DNA from: UBA1822 sp963615055 | GTDB taxonomy: Bacteria; Bacillota; Negativicutes; Veillonellales; Dialisteraceae | Direction: 5' to 3' | Assembly (NCBI GenBank): GCA_963615055.1 | Contig: CAVEFO010000032.1 | Coordinates: 1-22,741 of the forward strand | DNA length: 22,741 nt | Part shown: one piece after another, positions 1 through 6,392 of the stretch | How positions within the stretch are numbered: position 1 is the first letter of the stretch | How the letters are laid out: the number at the start of each line of letters is the position of its first letter | Translations under genes and position numbers: made by a program | Notes under the pieces: model-generated | Told to the model about the DNA's origin: nothing | Seen by the model: only the letters and a program-made list of their open reading frames with translations | The model's database searches: none

Positions 1-24
1 TCTTTCTTCCACGGGGAAGAAAGA
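1..24. other. Perfect 10-bp inverted repeat at window edge
   Basis: Bases 1-10 are the exact reverse complement of bases 15-24, with a 4-base loop. No T-run follows on the + strand. A T-run on the - strand would lie outside the window. It may be a terminator stem of the gene to the left, but that cannot be decided here. Confidence 0.4.
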
Positions 25-114
25 GAATGAAAAACGACAGGAGTTCTACCGGGACTCACCCCGCGTGATTCCGCACCAAAAGGCGCAAACATAAAAAACA
101 CTCTGCGTGATTTC

Positions 115-169
115 CGACAAATGAGAAAGAGGCAAATATGAAAATATTTCCCCCCTTCCTCATTTGTCG
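115..169. other. Inverted repeat upstream of the vWA gene
   Basis: The 11-base arm CGACAAATGAG (115-125) is repeated in reverse complement at 159-169, and pairing continues imperfectly inward. It lies about 85 bases before the vWA start and upstream of the likely -10. It could be an operator-like site or a chance hairpin; no T-run follows. Two loosely similar segments (both with GCGTGATT.CCG and ending in A-rich sequence) precede it at about 63-145. Confidence 0.4.
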
Positions 170-200
170 CCTGCCAAGCGACCACGAGCCCTTCCGTTTC

Positions 201-209
201 TGCTATCAT
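201..209 (+). promoter_or_regulatory. Possible extended -10 of the vWA gene
   Basis: TGCTATCAT fits the extended -10 pattern TGnTATnAT and lies 44 bases before the chosen start. No convincing -35 is seen, so this is tentative. Confidence 0.3.
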
Positions 210-253
210 ACAGACACCGAACATTTTCCTATTTCCAAAAGGAGGAAACCATC

Positions 254-880
254 ATGAAAAACGCAGCAGAAAAGAAAACGGAATTGATCTGCATTTTGGA
301 TCGGAGCGGCTCGATGGCAGGGCTGGAAGCCGACACCATCGGGAGTTTCCGGGCCATGCTGGACAAGCAGAAGACATTGCCCGGCCGCCTTGCGGTGACG
401 ACGGTGCTCTTCGACCATTTGTATGAGCCGCTGTACACACATTGCGACATCCAAAATGTACCGCCGCTGACGGACAAAGAATATTTCGTGCGCGGCTCGA
501 CCGCCATGCTCGACGCGGTCGGCCTCACCATCAACCAAATGAAAAAGGATTTCCGCAAGCTGCCCAAAGAGGAAAAACCGGATGACGTCATTTTCTTCAT
601 CACGACGGACGGCTACGAAAACGCCAGCACCCGTTTCTCGTACGCGGATATCCGCAAAAAGATTGAAAACGCCAAGGAAAAGCACGGCTGGCATTTCATT
701 TTCTCGGCCGCCAATATCGATGAGCACGAAGTCGGGGAAGCGCTCGGCGTGGACGACGATTGCATTATAGGCTATGCCCCGACCGGCGAGGGTGTCCGTG
801 GAAATATCGGCGCTCTCTGCGATGCCTGCTGCGCGATTCGTCTCGATGAGACCCCCAAGCGCAAAGCGAAAAAATCGTAA
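254..880 (+). CDS. vWA-domain protein with intact MIDAS motif
   Basis: Encodes 208 residues, essentially a single von Willebrand factor A domain. Seen directly: the metal-ion-dependent adhesion site motif DxSxS as DRSGS (residues 16-20), the downstream Thr in GSTAMLDA, and an Asp in a TTDG segment, so metal binding looks intact. There is no signal peptide or membrane segment, so it is probably cytoplasmic. The ATG at 254 is chosen because AAAGGAGG sits just upstream; an open frame reaching back to 164 has no ribosome binding site. The C terminus is Lys-rich. Stand-alone cytoplasmic vWA proteins often act as protein-interaction scaffolds in stress or resistance modules. The nearest gene is a macro-domain protein on the opposite strand sharing the terminator. 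The domain call is firm; the biological role is not known. Confidence 0.85.
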   Translation: MKNAAEKKTELICILDRSGSMAGLEADTIGSFRAMLDKQKTLPGRLAVTTVLFDHLYEPLYTHCDIQNVPPLTDKEYFVRGSTAMLDAVGLTINQMKKDFRKLPKEEKPDDVIFFITTDGYENASTRFSYADIRKKIENAKEKHGWHFIFSAANIDEHEVGEALGVDDDCIIGYAPTGEGVRGNIGALCDACCAIRLDETPKRKAKKS

Positions 881-922
881 GAAAACGCTGATTTCATCGA
901 TGTTTCCGTCAATATTTCCGGA

Positions 923-970
923 AACCAAAAAGAGGAGCCGCCTATGTGTGGCCTCCTCTTTTTTTGGTTT
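923..970. terminator. Bidirectional terminator between vWA and macro genes
   Basis: The arm AAACCAAAAAGAGGAG (923-938) pairs with CTCCTC followed by a T-run and GGTTT (953-970), with two extra Ts. It has T-runs in both directions and sits between convergent genes, so it probably serves both. Confidence 0.85.
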
Positions 971-982
971 CCCGTCGCGCCC

Positions 983-2104
983 TCAGCCAAGCTGCCTCTG
1001 GTGAAACGCGAGCAGCATATCATTGATTTCGTAAATGTCGTAAATCTTTTTCTCCATAAACCAGCGGACGATGATATCCGTCTGGCGATTGCGGGACAGG
1101 CTGTAGCCGGCGGCATCCAGCAGTGTCTCCGTCTGCGCGACGTCGAGCCCGAGGGCGATGGCCAGCGCCAGCACTGTCGTCTTTTTCGGCGTGTAGTCGC
1201 GTCTGCTGCGAAATTTGGAAAACAGGCGCCGATCCAGATTGGCCGCCTTGTACACTTCGGGGTCCGTCAGGCCTTTTTCGTCGATGAAACGGAAGAGAAT
1301 ATCGGAAAAGGAGTAGGTCGAGACCGGCGGGAGATCCTCTTTTTTCGATTTTGCAAAATCCGGCTTGGCAAAATGCGACGCCTCCATATCCCGCGCCGCA
1401 CCGAGGGATGGCAACGCGCCGATCCTCGCTTTCGAGCCCGTTTCCGGCGCCGCTCCCTTCCCCGAGCCCGGCGGAAATGCTCCGTCCTCCGCCGATGGAG
1501 ATGCTGTTTCCGCGCACGAAGAAGGCGCGGCACAAATGAGCAACTCTCTTGCTTTTGTGAGTTTCCGCTTTGCTTTCTCCGCCACCGCGCCGAGTCGTTC
1601 GCAAAGAGACGCATAGCGCGGCAGAAATTTCTTCTGCTCCGATGTCCCGTAGAGAATCAGCGTCACGGTCATGTCATCCTGCGCCGCCAAAAAATCCAAA
1701 ATGCTTTTTCGCGCAATCCGCTCGGCCGTTTCCTTCGGGCAACCGTAAATCCCGGCGGAAATCAAGGGGAAAACAACCGTCTTGAGCCCCTTTCCCGCCG
1801 CCAGCGACAGCGCACTTTGATAGCAACGGTACAAAAGCGCCTCGTCTTCTTCCTCCCCGCGCCAGACGGGCCCCGCCGTGTGAATGACATAGCGGACCGA
1901 AAGGTCAAATCCCGGCGTCAAGACGGCCTCTCCCGTCCGGATCGGCGCCAATTCCCGGCAAGCCCGTTCCATCTCCGCCGCGCCGGCCGCGCGAAAAATC
2001 TCCCCGCACACCCCGCCGCCCGGCAAAAGCCCGGTATTGGCCGCATTGACAATGGCGTCCGCCTTGCAAGTCGTAATATCACAATCCGATACAAAAAACG
2101 GCAT
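983..2104 (-). CDS. Macro-domain protein with C-terminal HTH-like domain
   Basis: Encodes 373 residues. The N-terminal ~185 residues are a macro domain: DIT at 9-11, NAAN at 20-23, a GGGVCG loop around 29-34, and a GIYG segment. Macro domains bind ADP-ribose, and some remove it from proteins or hydrolyse O-acetyl-ADP-ribose. A low-complexity Ala/Ser/Gly/Lys linker follows. From about residue 263 comes a compact domain with an XRE-like helix-turn-helix look (KTTVLALAIALGLD) ending in an acidic/aromatic stretch. As recalled, this C-terminal domain is common behind macro domains and in other stress-type proteins of Firmicutes. The start at 2104 is preferred over an ATG at 2131: AGAGGA lies directly before it, and the upstream ATG sits at the foot of a hairpin and adds nine residues not typical of the family. 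The substrate is unknown. Confidence 0.85.
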   Translation of the reverse strand: MPFFVSDCDITTCKADAIVNAANTGLLPGGGVCGEIFRAAGAAEMERACRELAPIRTGEAVLTPGFDLSVRYVIHTAGPVWRGEEEDEALLYRCYQSALSLAAGKGLKTVVFPLISAGIYGCPKETAERIARKSILDFLAAQDDMTVTLILYGTSEQKKFLPRYASLCERLGAVAEKAKRKLTKARELLICAAPSSCAETASPSAEDGAFPPGSGKGAAPETGSKARIGALPSLGAARDMEASHFAKPDFAKSKKEDLPPVSTYSFSDILFRFIDEKGLTDPEVYKAANLDRRLFSKFRSRRDYTPKKTTVLALAIALGLDVAQTETLLDAAGYSLSRNRQTDIIVRWFMEKKIYDIYEINDMLLAFHQRQLG

Positions 2105-2128
2105 ATTTCCTCTTTCCCCTCTCGCATC

Positions 2129-2158
2129 CATCCCGTTTTATGAAAAAGTTTCGGGATG
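2129..2158 (-). promoter_or_regulatory. Leader hairpin before the macro gene
   Basis: CATCCCG (2129-2135) and CGGGATG (2152-2158) form a perfect 7-bp stem with a 16-base loop in the transcribed leader. It ends next to the unused upstream ATG at 2131, 25 bases before the chosen start. It could affect which start is used; the function is unproven. Confidence 0.4.
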
Positions 2159-2195
2159 AAATTCCCTATCCGACAGCACGCAAATCGTTTCCCCT

Positions 2196-2224
2196 ATTAT
2201 AATCAATTTTAGCCTTGCCACCAA
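2196..2224 (-). promoter_or_regulatory. Promoter of the macro-domain gene
   Basis: Reading the - strand: TTGGTG (2224-2219), a 17-base spacer, then a perfect TATAAT (2201-2196). Transcription would start near 2189, giving a leader of about 85 bases. Confidence 0.65.
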
Positions 2225-2328
2225 GACCGCATCGACAATCAAAACAAAAGGGCCGCTTATCGACACCGGCCTTCCGCCATGCAAAGACCGCCGTTTCCGC
2301 TTTTTCAACATTCTCAATTCTTCCCTTT

Positions 2329-2569
2329 CCCTCAATCCTTTCGGCAGAAAGTTTCGCACCAAAAACGCCGCAAAAGCAAAGAACGAAACATCCCGGCCCC
2401 TCAATTCTCACTTCTGCCAACAGAAAGTACCTCCTCAAAAACGCCGCAAAAGCAAAGAACGAAACAGCCCGCCCCTCAATACTCACTTCTATCAGCAGAA
2501 AGAACATCGCCAAAAACGCCACAAAAACAAAGAACGAAACACCCCGGCCCCTCAATCCTGACTTCTGCC
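2329..2569. repeat. Three-unit ~75-bp tandem repeat block
   Basis: Near-identical units begin at 2361, 2437 and 2512 (periods 76 and 75), each starting AAAAACGCC[G/A]CAAAA, with a partial unit before the first. On the - strand each unit reads TGAGGGGC... through GTTTCGTTCTTTG to ACTTTCTGC. A related unit lies within the element at 18973-19685 (about 19079-19150, + strand). The open frames crossing the block are repetitive translations of the repeat and have no ribosome binding site, so I do not call a gene. The remainder of 2225-2590 holds nothing else I can identify. Confidence 0.75.
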
Positions 2570-2593
2570 TTTTCCCCACATGTTGGAAAAACA

Positions 2594-2602
2594 TGGTATA
2601 AT
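2594..2602 (+). promoter_or_regulatory. Extended -10 promoter of the small unknown gene
   Basis: TGGTATAAT is a perfect extended -10 (TG-n-TATAAT). The -35 region is weak. It would give a leader of about 145 bases before the gene at 2753. Confidence 0.65.
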
Positions 2603-2681
2603 AAAGAAAAGATATACGAGACACGACTCATTTTTACGGTCAAGCATCATGCCCGTAAACGATTTACCGAGAACGGAGGTG

Positions 2682-2756
2682 ATGGACGCGAGCGCAAGCT
2701 GTTTCAAATTCCACATACCGCCGGAATGCCTCCGGCCATTTGGAGAAAGGGGATGA
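2682..2756 (+). other. Possible 24-codon leader ORF overlapping the next start
   Basis: An ATG at 2682 opens a 24-codon frame whose TGA (2754-2756) overlaps the ATG of the next gene (2753-2755) as ATGA, the pattern of translational coupling. GGAGGTGAT (2675-2683), a long match to the anti-Shine-Dalgarno sequence, runs into this ATG, so the spacing is too short for a normal start. An in-frame ATG at 2649 would give 35 codons but has no ribosome binding site. A GCCGGA/TCCGGC hairpin (2720-2736) lies inside. It is a candidate only. Confidence 0.3.
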
Positions 2757-3001
2757 CTCTCATGGTCACCAGAGAAGAAGTCGAAGAATTTTTGACGGAA
2801 ACGGGCCTTTCCGCCGCTTGCAAATTCATCTATCACGATACGCCGTGCCAAATTGAGCCGACCGAAGAAGGATTTATATTATCCTACGGCGACAAAAACT
2901 GCGCCTTCGAAGATTGGGATCCGCTCTTTGAGACTCCGTTTTTCGACGACAAAACGCTGGAAGAAATTCTGCCGGAAGTCGAGGAAATCGGCTATCGCTA
3001 A
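2753..3001 (+). CDS. Small acidic protein of unknown function
   Basis: I do not recognise this 82-residue protein. It is strongly acidic, with Glu/Asp-rich segments near both ends, two Cys, and several Trp/Phe/Tyr in the middle. There is no signal peptide, membrane segment or known motif, so it is probably a soluble cytoplasmic protein. The start at 2753 is chosen because GGAG lies 7 bases upstream and it overlaps the stop of a short upstream frame; an in-frame ATG at 2762 is a near alternative. It has its own extended -10 promoter and a strong terminator just downstream, so it looks like a single-gene transcript. The gene is likely real given these signals and normal codon use, but no role can be assigned. 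Confidence 0.65.
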   Translation: MTLMVTREEVEEFLTETGLSAACKFIYHDTPCQIEPTEEGFILSYGDKNCAFEDWDPLFETPFFDDKTLEEILPEVEEIGYR

Positions 3002-3036
3002 GAGCGCTTCCGCACCGTTTCCACCCTGCGGAAAAC

Positions 3037-3082
3037 AAAAGAGGCTGTGAAAAATGCACTTTCATTTTTCACAGCCTCTTTT
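3037..3082. terminator. Strong terminator after the small unknown gene
   Basis: A perfect 20-bp stem: 3037-3056 (AAAAGAGGCTGTGA and on) pairs with 3063-3082, with a 6-base loop and a T-run at its end. The A-run at the other side would let it act in both directions. Confidence 0.9.
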
Positions 3083-3258
3083 ATGCCTTGCATCATCCTT
3101 TTGGAAAAATCAAATACCTACTGAATTAGCGCTTCCCCTATAAAGACCTATGCATCCGGCAAGAAATATTTATAAATTTCAAACGACGTGCCAACATGAT
3201 TGTACTCTGTAAAAAAATGAGACAAGATCAAGAATCAACGGAGAGCCGTTTTCATAAA

Positions 3259-3419
3259 GGAACCGCTGATTAAATCGTTATCTTATTTTGTGATAAGCAT
3301 AATGATGCAAGACAAGGAAAAGGACGACGCAAATAGTGAGGCTATTTAAGGAGTCCGCGGGCGCACGTATTGCATAATTATGCCACAAAATTAGATTCTT
3401 CGATTTAATCAGCGGTTCC
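3259..3419. mobile_element. 161-bp MITE-like element
   Basis: The ends GGAACCGCTGATTAAATCG (3259-3277) and its exact reverse complement (3401-3419) form 19-bp perfect terminal inverted repeats, with weaker similarity continuing inward. The element is flanked on both sides by TAAA (3255-3258 and 3420-3423), which fits a 4-bp target duplication. An internal hairpin AAATAG/CTATTT lies at 3331-3347. It has no coding capacity, so it would depend on a transposase elsewhere. The rest of the gene-free stretch 3085-3454 holds nothing else I recognise. Confidence 0.75.
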
Positions 3420-3454
3420 TAAATCCTATTTTTTCCATTTCCGTTTCTCCAACA

Positions 3455-3482
3455 AAAAAACAGCGCCGAAGCGCTGTTTTTT
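3455..3482 (-). terminator. Terminator of the propionate operon
   Basis: AAAAAACAGCGC (3455-3466), loop CGAA, and GCGCTGTTTTTT (3471-3482) form a perfect 12-bp stem. On the - strand it ends in a T-run, 17 bases after the biotin-carrier stop. Confidence 0.9.
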
Positions 3483-3499
3483 GATTTCCGATTGACCGA

Positions 3500-3919
3500 T
3501 TAGCCGATAACGAACAGCTGATCGCCGCCCTGTACGGACAGGCCGACCTGTACGGCAATGGATTTGATGGTGCCGGAGCACGGAGCCATGATCGGGTTGC
3601 CCATCTTCATAGCTTCGAGAACCATGACTTCATCACCTTCGCTGACGGCATCGCCGACTTTCTTCGCGATGGAGGTGATCTTGCCCGGCATCGGGGAATC
3701 AACGGAGGTTTCACCCGCCGCTACTGCTGCCGGAGCTGCTGCTGCCGGAGCTGCTTCAGCAGCCGGAGCCGGAGCTGCCGCCGGAGCCGGAGCCGCGGCC
3801 GGAGCCGGAGCTGCTGCCGGTGCCGGAGCTGCTGCTGCCGGAGCCGCTGCGCAAGCGCAACCATCATTGATTTCAACATTGTAAGCTACACCGTTTACGG
3901 TTACTGTGAGTTTTCTCAT
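3500..3919 (-). CDS. mmdC: Biotin carrier subunit of methylmalonyl-CoA decarboxylase
   Basis: This 139-residue protein carries the biotin that accepts CO2 from the carboxyltransferase subunit. Seen: a short N-terminal beta segment, an Ala/Pro-rich flexible linker (about residues 22-66) containing four PAPAAA-type hexapeptides, then a biotinyl domain. The domain has the EAMKM motif (102-106); Lys105 is the biotin site. A well-spaced AAGGAGA precedes the ATG. It is the last gene of the operon, directly before the terminator. The same architecture occurs in oxaloacetate and glutaconyl-CoA decarboxylases; the methylmalonyl assignment rests on the neighbouring mutase and epimerase. In related clusters an mmdB gene for the membrane pump usually lies next to it; here none does. 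Confidence 0.92.
   Translation of the reverse strand: MRKLTVTVNGVAYNVEINDGCACAAAPAAAAPAPAAAPAPAAAPAPAAAPAPAAEAAPAAAAPAAVAAGETSVDSPMPGKITSIAKKVGDAVSEGDEVMVLEAMKMGNPIMAPCSGTIKSIAVQVGLSVQGGDQLFVIG
3755..3826 (-). repeat. 18-nt coding repeat in the mmdC linker
   Basis: Four consecutive 18-base units encode the PAPAAA hexapeptides of the biotin-carrier linker (residues 32-55; the last unit diverges at its end). The DNA units are similar enough that copy number could change by slippage without shifting the frame. Confidence 0.6.
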
Positions 3920-3953
3920 TGTCTTTCTCTCCTTAATAATGATTCAGAATCAA

Positions 3954-4256
3954 TCAAAACTGCTCAACACCGGCAATGTGTGCCGCTGCGGTCCATCCGA
4001 CGTTTTTCTGTGCCAGACGAATGGAAGCCACTTCGCCGCCGCCCATGCAAACGAGGGCTGCTGCGATAGCTGCTACGACAGCACCATTATCAGCGGCCGG
4101 TGCCGCTTTGGCTGCCGGTGCGGGAGCTGCTGCTGCTGGTTTAGCAGCCGGTTTGGCCGCTCCTGCATTGAGTTTGCTGTTGATGCCGTTGAGCATCACG
4201 AGGCAAACCAATGACAGTACGGCAGCTGCGCCGCTAATGGCAATAGACATGTCCAT
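3954..4256 (-). CDS. mmdD: Small membrane subunit of the decarboxylase (MmdD/OadG-like)
   Basis: A 100-residue protein with one N-terminal hydrophobic segment (about residues 5-22), an Ala/Pro/Lys linker (about 32-55), and a C-terminal part with a second apolar stretch followed by a Trp-containing tail. This matches the delta/gamma-type small subunits of sodium-pump decarboxylases, which anchor and assemble the complex at the membrane. Sequence conservation in this family is low, so the call rests on size, architecture and position between the alpha subunit and biotin carrier. The start at 4256 has AAGGA 9 bases upstream; an ATG two codons later is possible. In some species the small subunits are split into delta and epsilon; only one is seen here. 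Confidence 0.75.
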   Translation of the reverse strand: MDMSIAISGAAAVLSLVCLVMLNGINSKLNAGAAKPAAKPAAAAPAPAAKAAPAADNGAVVAAIAAALVCMGGGEVASIRLAQKNVGWTAAAHIAGVEQF

Positions 4257-4300
4257 TTGTCCCCATCCTTTCTTTGATTATATTTCAAACGGCTATGATA

Positions 4301-5830
4301 TTACAGCGGAATATTTCCGTGTTTCTTCGCCGGATGAAGCTCTCTCTTGCTGGCGAGCATCGCCAAAGCATTGATGATATACGGACGGGAATCTTTCGGT
4401 TCGATGACGGCATCGACATAGCCACGTTCTGCAGCTTTGTAAGGAGTCGCGAATTCAGCGACGTATTCTTCGGTGCGTTTCTCTTTCTCCGGATCTTTCT
4501 TGAAGATGATATTCGCGGCACCGGCCGGGCCCATAACGGCGATTTCAGCCGTCGGCCAAGCAAATACCTGATCGGCGCCCTGTTCGCGGGAGCACATAGC
4601 GATGTAGGAACCGCCGTATGCTTTGCGGATGATGAGCGTAATCTTCGGAACGGTCGCTTCGCAGTATGCAAAGAGCATTTTCGCGCCGTGGCGGATAACG
4701 CCTGCATATTCCTGCTGTTTGCCCGGAAGGAAGCCGGGGACGTCGACGATGTTCAAGAGCGGAATGTTGAAAGCATCGCAGAAGCGGATGAAACGGGAAG
4801 ATTTGTCGGATGCATTGTAGTCGAGGCAGCCGGCCATGAAGGAAGGCTGGTTCGCAATGATGCCGACGGTCTGGCCGTCCATGCGAGCGAAGCAGGTGAT
4901 GATGTTTTTCGCCCAATCTTTGGCGACATCATAGAATTCACCGTTATCGACAATCGCTTTGATGACATTGTACATATCATAGGGAGCGTTCGCGTTTTCC
5001 GGCATGATCGTGTTCAGGGATTCTTCCGTACGCGTCGGGGAATCGGTGGTGTCGACGATCGGAGCGTCTTCCATGTTGTTGCTCGGGAGGAAGGAGAGGA
5101 GATAACGGATCTGGCTGATGCAGTCATCATCGTTCTCAGCTGCAAACTGCGCAACGCCGGAAATGGTGTTGTGCGTCACAGCGCCGCCCAGAGCTTCCGC
5201 GGTGATCTTTTCGCCGGTGACGGATTCGACGACCGCCGGGCCGGTGAGGAACATCTGGCTGGTACCCTTCACCATGTAGATGAAGTCGGTCAGAGCCGGG
5301 GAGTACACAGCGCCGCCTGCGGACGGTCCCATGATCGCAGAAATCTGCGGGATGACGCCGGAAGCAACGGTGTTGTTCCAGAAAATCTTGCCGTAGCCGG
5401 AGAGGGCATCGACAGCTTCCTGGATACGAGCTCCGCCGGAATCGTTGAGGCCTACGCACGGAGCGCCGACTTTAAGAGCGAGTTCCTGTACGTGCACAAT
5501 CTTAGCCGCATGCATTTCGCCAAGCGACCCACCTTCGACGGTGAAGTCCTGCGCGAACGCAAATACGAGACGGCCGTCAACGGTGCCGTAACCGGTGACA
5601 ACGCCTTCGCCCGGGAGATCTTTCTTTTCCTGGCCGAAGTTGTGGCAGCGGGATTTGACAAGCGCATCGACTTCGACAAAGGAGCCTTCGTCAAAGAGCT
5701 TGGCAAGTCTTTCGCGAGCGGTCAGCTTGCCTTTGCTATGCTGCTTTTCCACGCCTTTTTCTCCGCCCATCGCCTCGACATGGTCAAGGTTTTTGTGCAG
5801 GAGTTCAATTCTTTCTGCAACAGATAACAT
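4301..5830 (-). CDS. mmdA: Methylmalonyl-CoA decarboxylase alpha subunit (carboxyltransferase)
   Basis: A 509-residue carboxyltransferase of the crotonase-like PccB/MmdA family, at its usual length. It transfers the carboxyl group of (S)-methylmalonyl-CoA to biotin on the carrier subunit, giving propionyl-CoA. Seen: the Gly-rich acyl-CoA-binding segment with LNDSGGARIQE, the GPSAGGAVYSPALTD oxyanion-hole region in the N-terminal half, and the biotin-site counterpart RKAYGGSYIAM in the C-terminal half. A strong GGAGGTG precedes the ATG. Propionyl-CoA carboxylase beta subunits look very similar. The decarboxylase reading is favoured by the adjacent small membrane subunit and separate biotin carrier, and by the absence of a biotin carboxylase gene. 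Confidence 0.93.
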   Translation of the reverse strand: MLSVAERIELLHKNLDHVEAMGGEKGVEKQHSKGKLTARERLAKLFDEGSFVEVDALVKSRCHNFGQEKKDLPGEGVVTGYGTVDGRLVFAFAQDFTVEGGSLGEMHAAKIVHVQELALKVGAPCVGLNDSGGARIQEAVDALSGYGKIFWNNTVASGVIPQISAIMGPSAGGAVYSPALTDFIYMVKGTSQMFLTGPAVVESVTGEKITAEALGGAVTHNTISGVAQFAAENDDDCISQIRYLLSFLPSNNMEDAPIVDTTDSPTRTEESLNTIMPENANAPYDMYNVIKAIVDNGEFYDVAKDWAKNIITCFARMDGQTVGIIANQPSFMAGCLDYNASDKSSRFIRFCDAFNIPLLNIVDVPGFLPGKQQEYAGVIRHGAKMLFAYCEATVPKITLIIRKAYGGSYIAMCSREQGADQVFAWPTAEIAVMGPAGAANIIFKKDPEKEKRTEEYVAEFATPYKAAERGYVDAVIEPKDSRPYIINALAMLASKRELHPAKKHGNIPL

Positions 5831-5864
5831 TCTTACACCTCCAAAATACTTACCCTTCTCAGGG

Positions 5865-5889
5865 GGCTCTGACAGATACGGACAGAGCC
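5865..5889 (-). other. Stem-loop between epimerase and mmdA
   Basis: GGCTCTG (5865-5871) and CAGAGCC (5883-5889) form a perfect 7-bp stem without a T-run, in the 97-base gap between the two genes. It could be an RNA processing or stability element that lets mmdA-D-C be expressed differently from the genes upstream; this is inference. Confidence 0.5.
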
Positions 5890-5927
5890 GTTCCGTTTCT
5901 GAATTTATAAAGATTTCTCTATTCAGA

Positions 5928-6374
5928 TCAGAAGGAAGGACCGCCGGGACGTTCGGTCAGTTCGATCAAAACGCCGGTCGTAGCTTTCGGATGCAAGAAT
6001 GCGATGTGGCAGCCGCCTGCGCCTACACGCCATTTCTTGTCGATGAGGCGGACGCCCTTTGCATCGAGATCAGCCAAAGCCGCTGCGATGTCATCGACGC
6101 GAAGTGCTACATGCTGATAGCCGTTTTTGCCGCCATTGCCCGCGATGTACTTTGCGATCGGGCCGTCTTCCGTGGTGGAGCCCAGGAATTCGAGTTCGCA
6201 AGCTTCGGACTGTGCGGACGGTTTGAAGAAGCTGGTGGTGACGTGCTGTTCTTCGACAGTTTCATCATCCATCAACGGTTTCAGGCCGAGGACTTCCATA
6301 GCCATTTGCTTGGAAGCCTGCAGATCAGCGACTGCTACGCCTACATGGTCGACACACAATACTTTGAATGCCAT
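5928..6374 (-). CDS. mce: Methylmalonyl-CoA epimerase
   Basis: A 148-residue protein of the glyoxalase/vicinal-oxygen-chelate fold, the usual length for this enzyme. It interconverts (R)- and (S)-methylmalonyl-CoA, linking the mutase product to the decarboxylase substrate. Seen: two beta-alpha-beta-beta-beta repeats, with metal-ligand positions at His10 in DHVGVAV, a Glu in ACELEFLG, His in GYQHVALRVD, and Glu in VLIELTE. AAAGGAGGA lies at ideal distance from the start. It sits between meaB and mmdA, where its reaction belongs. The closest alternative would be another VOC enzyme, but motifs and neighbours agree on the epimerase. Confidence 0.95.
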   Translation of the reverse strand: MAFKVLCVDHVGVAVADLQASKQMAMEVLGLKPLMDDETVEEQHVTTSFFKPSAQSEACELEFLGSTTEDGPIAKYIAGNGGKNGYQHVALRVDDIAAALADLDAKGVRLIDKKWRVGAGGCHIAFLHPKATTGVLIELTERPGGPSF

Positions 6375-6392
6375 AATAATTCCTCCTTTGAA

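Noticed and set aside
944..2143. + strand frame of 399 codons opposite the macro gene
   Set aside because: Arg-rich shadow translation that begins inside the terminator; the macro motifs are on the - strand.
2361..2569. CRISPR-like array
   Set aside because: The units are contiguous 75-76 bp tandem repeats with no unique spacers, and no cas gene is present.
2166..2624. - strand frame of 152 codons with repeated hydrophobic peptides
   Set aside because: It is the translation of the 75-bp tandem repeat, overlaps both flanking promoters, and has no start signals. It was kept as a repeat, not a gene.
4274..5827. Long + strand open frame (517 codons) opposite mmdA
   Set aside because: It mirrors a well-conserved gene on the - strand and has no ribosome binding site or recognisable domain. 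It is a product of biased codon use.
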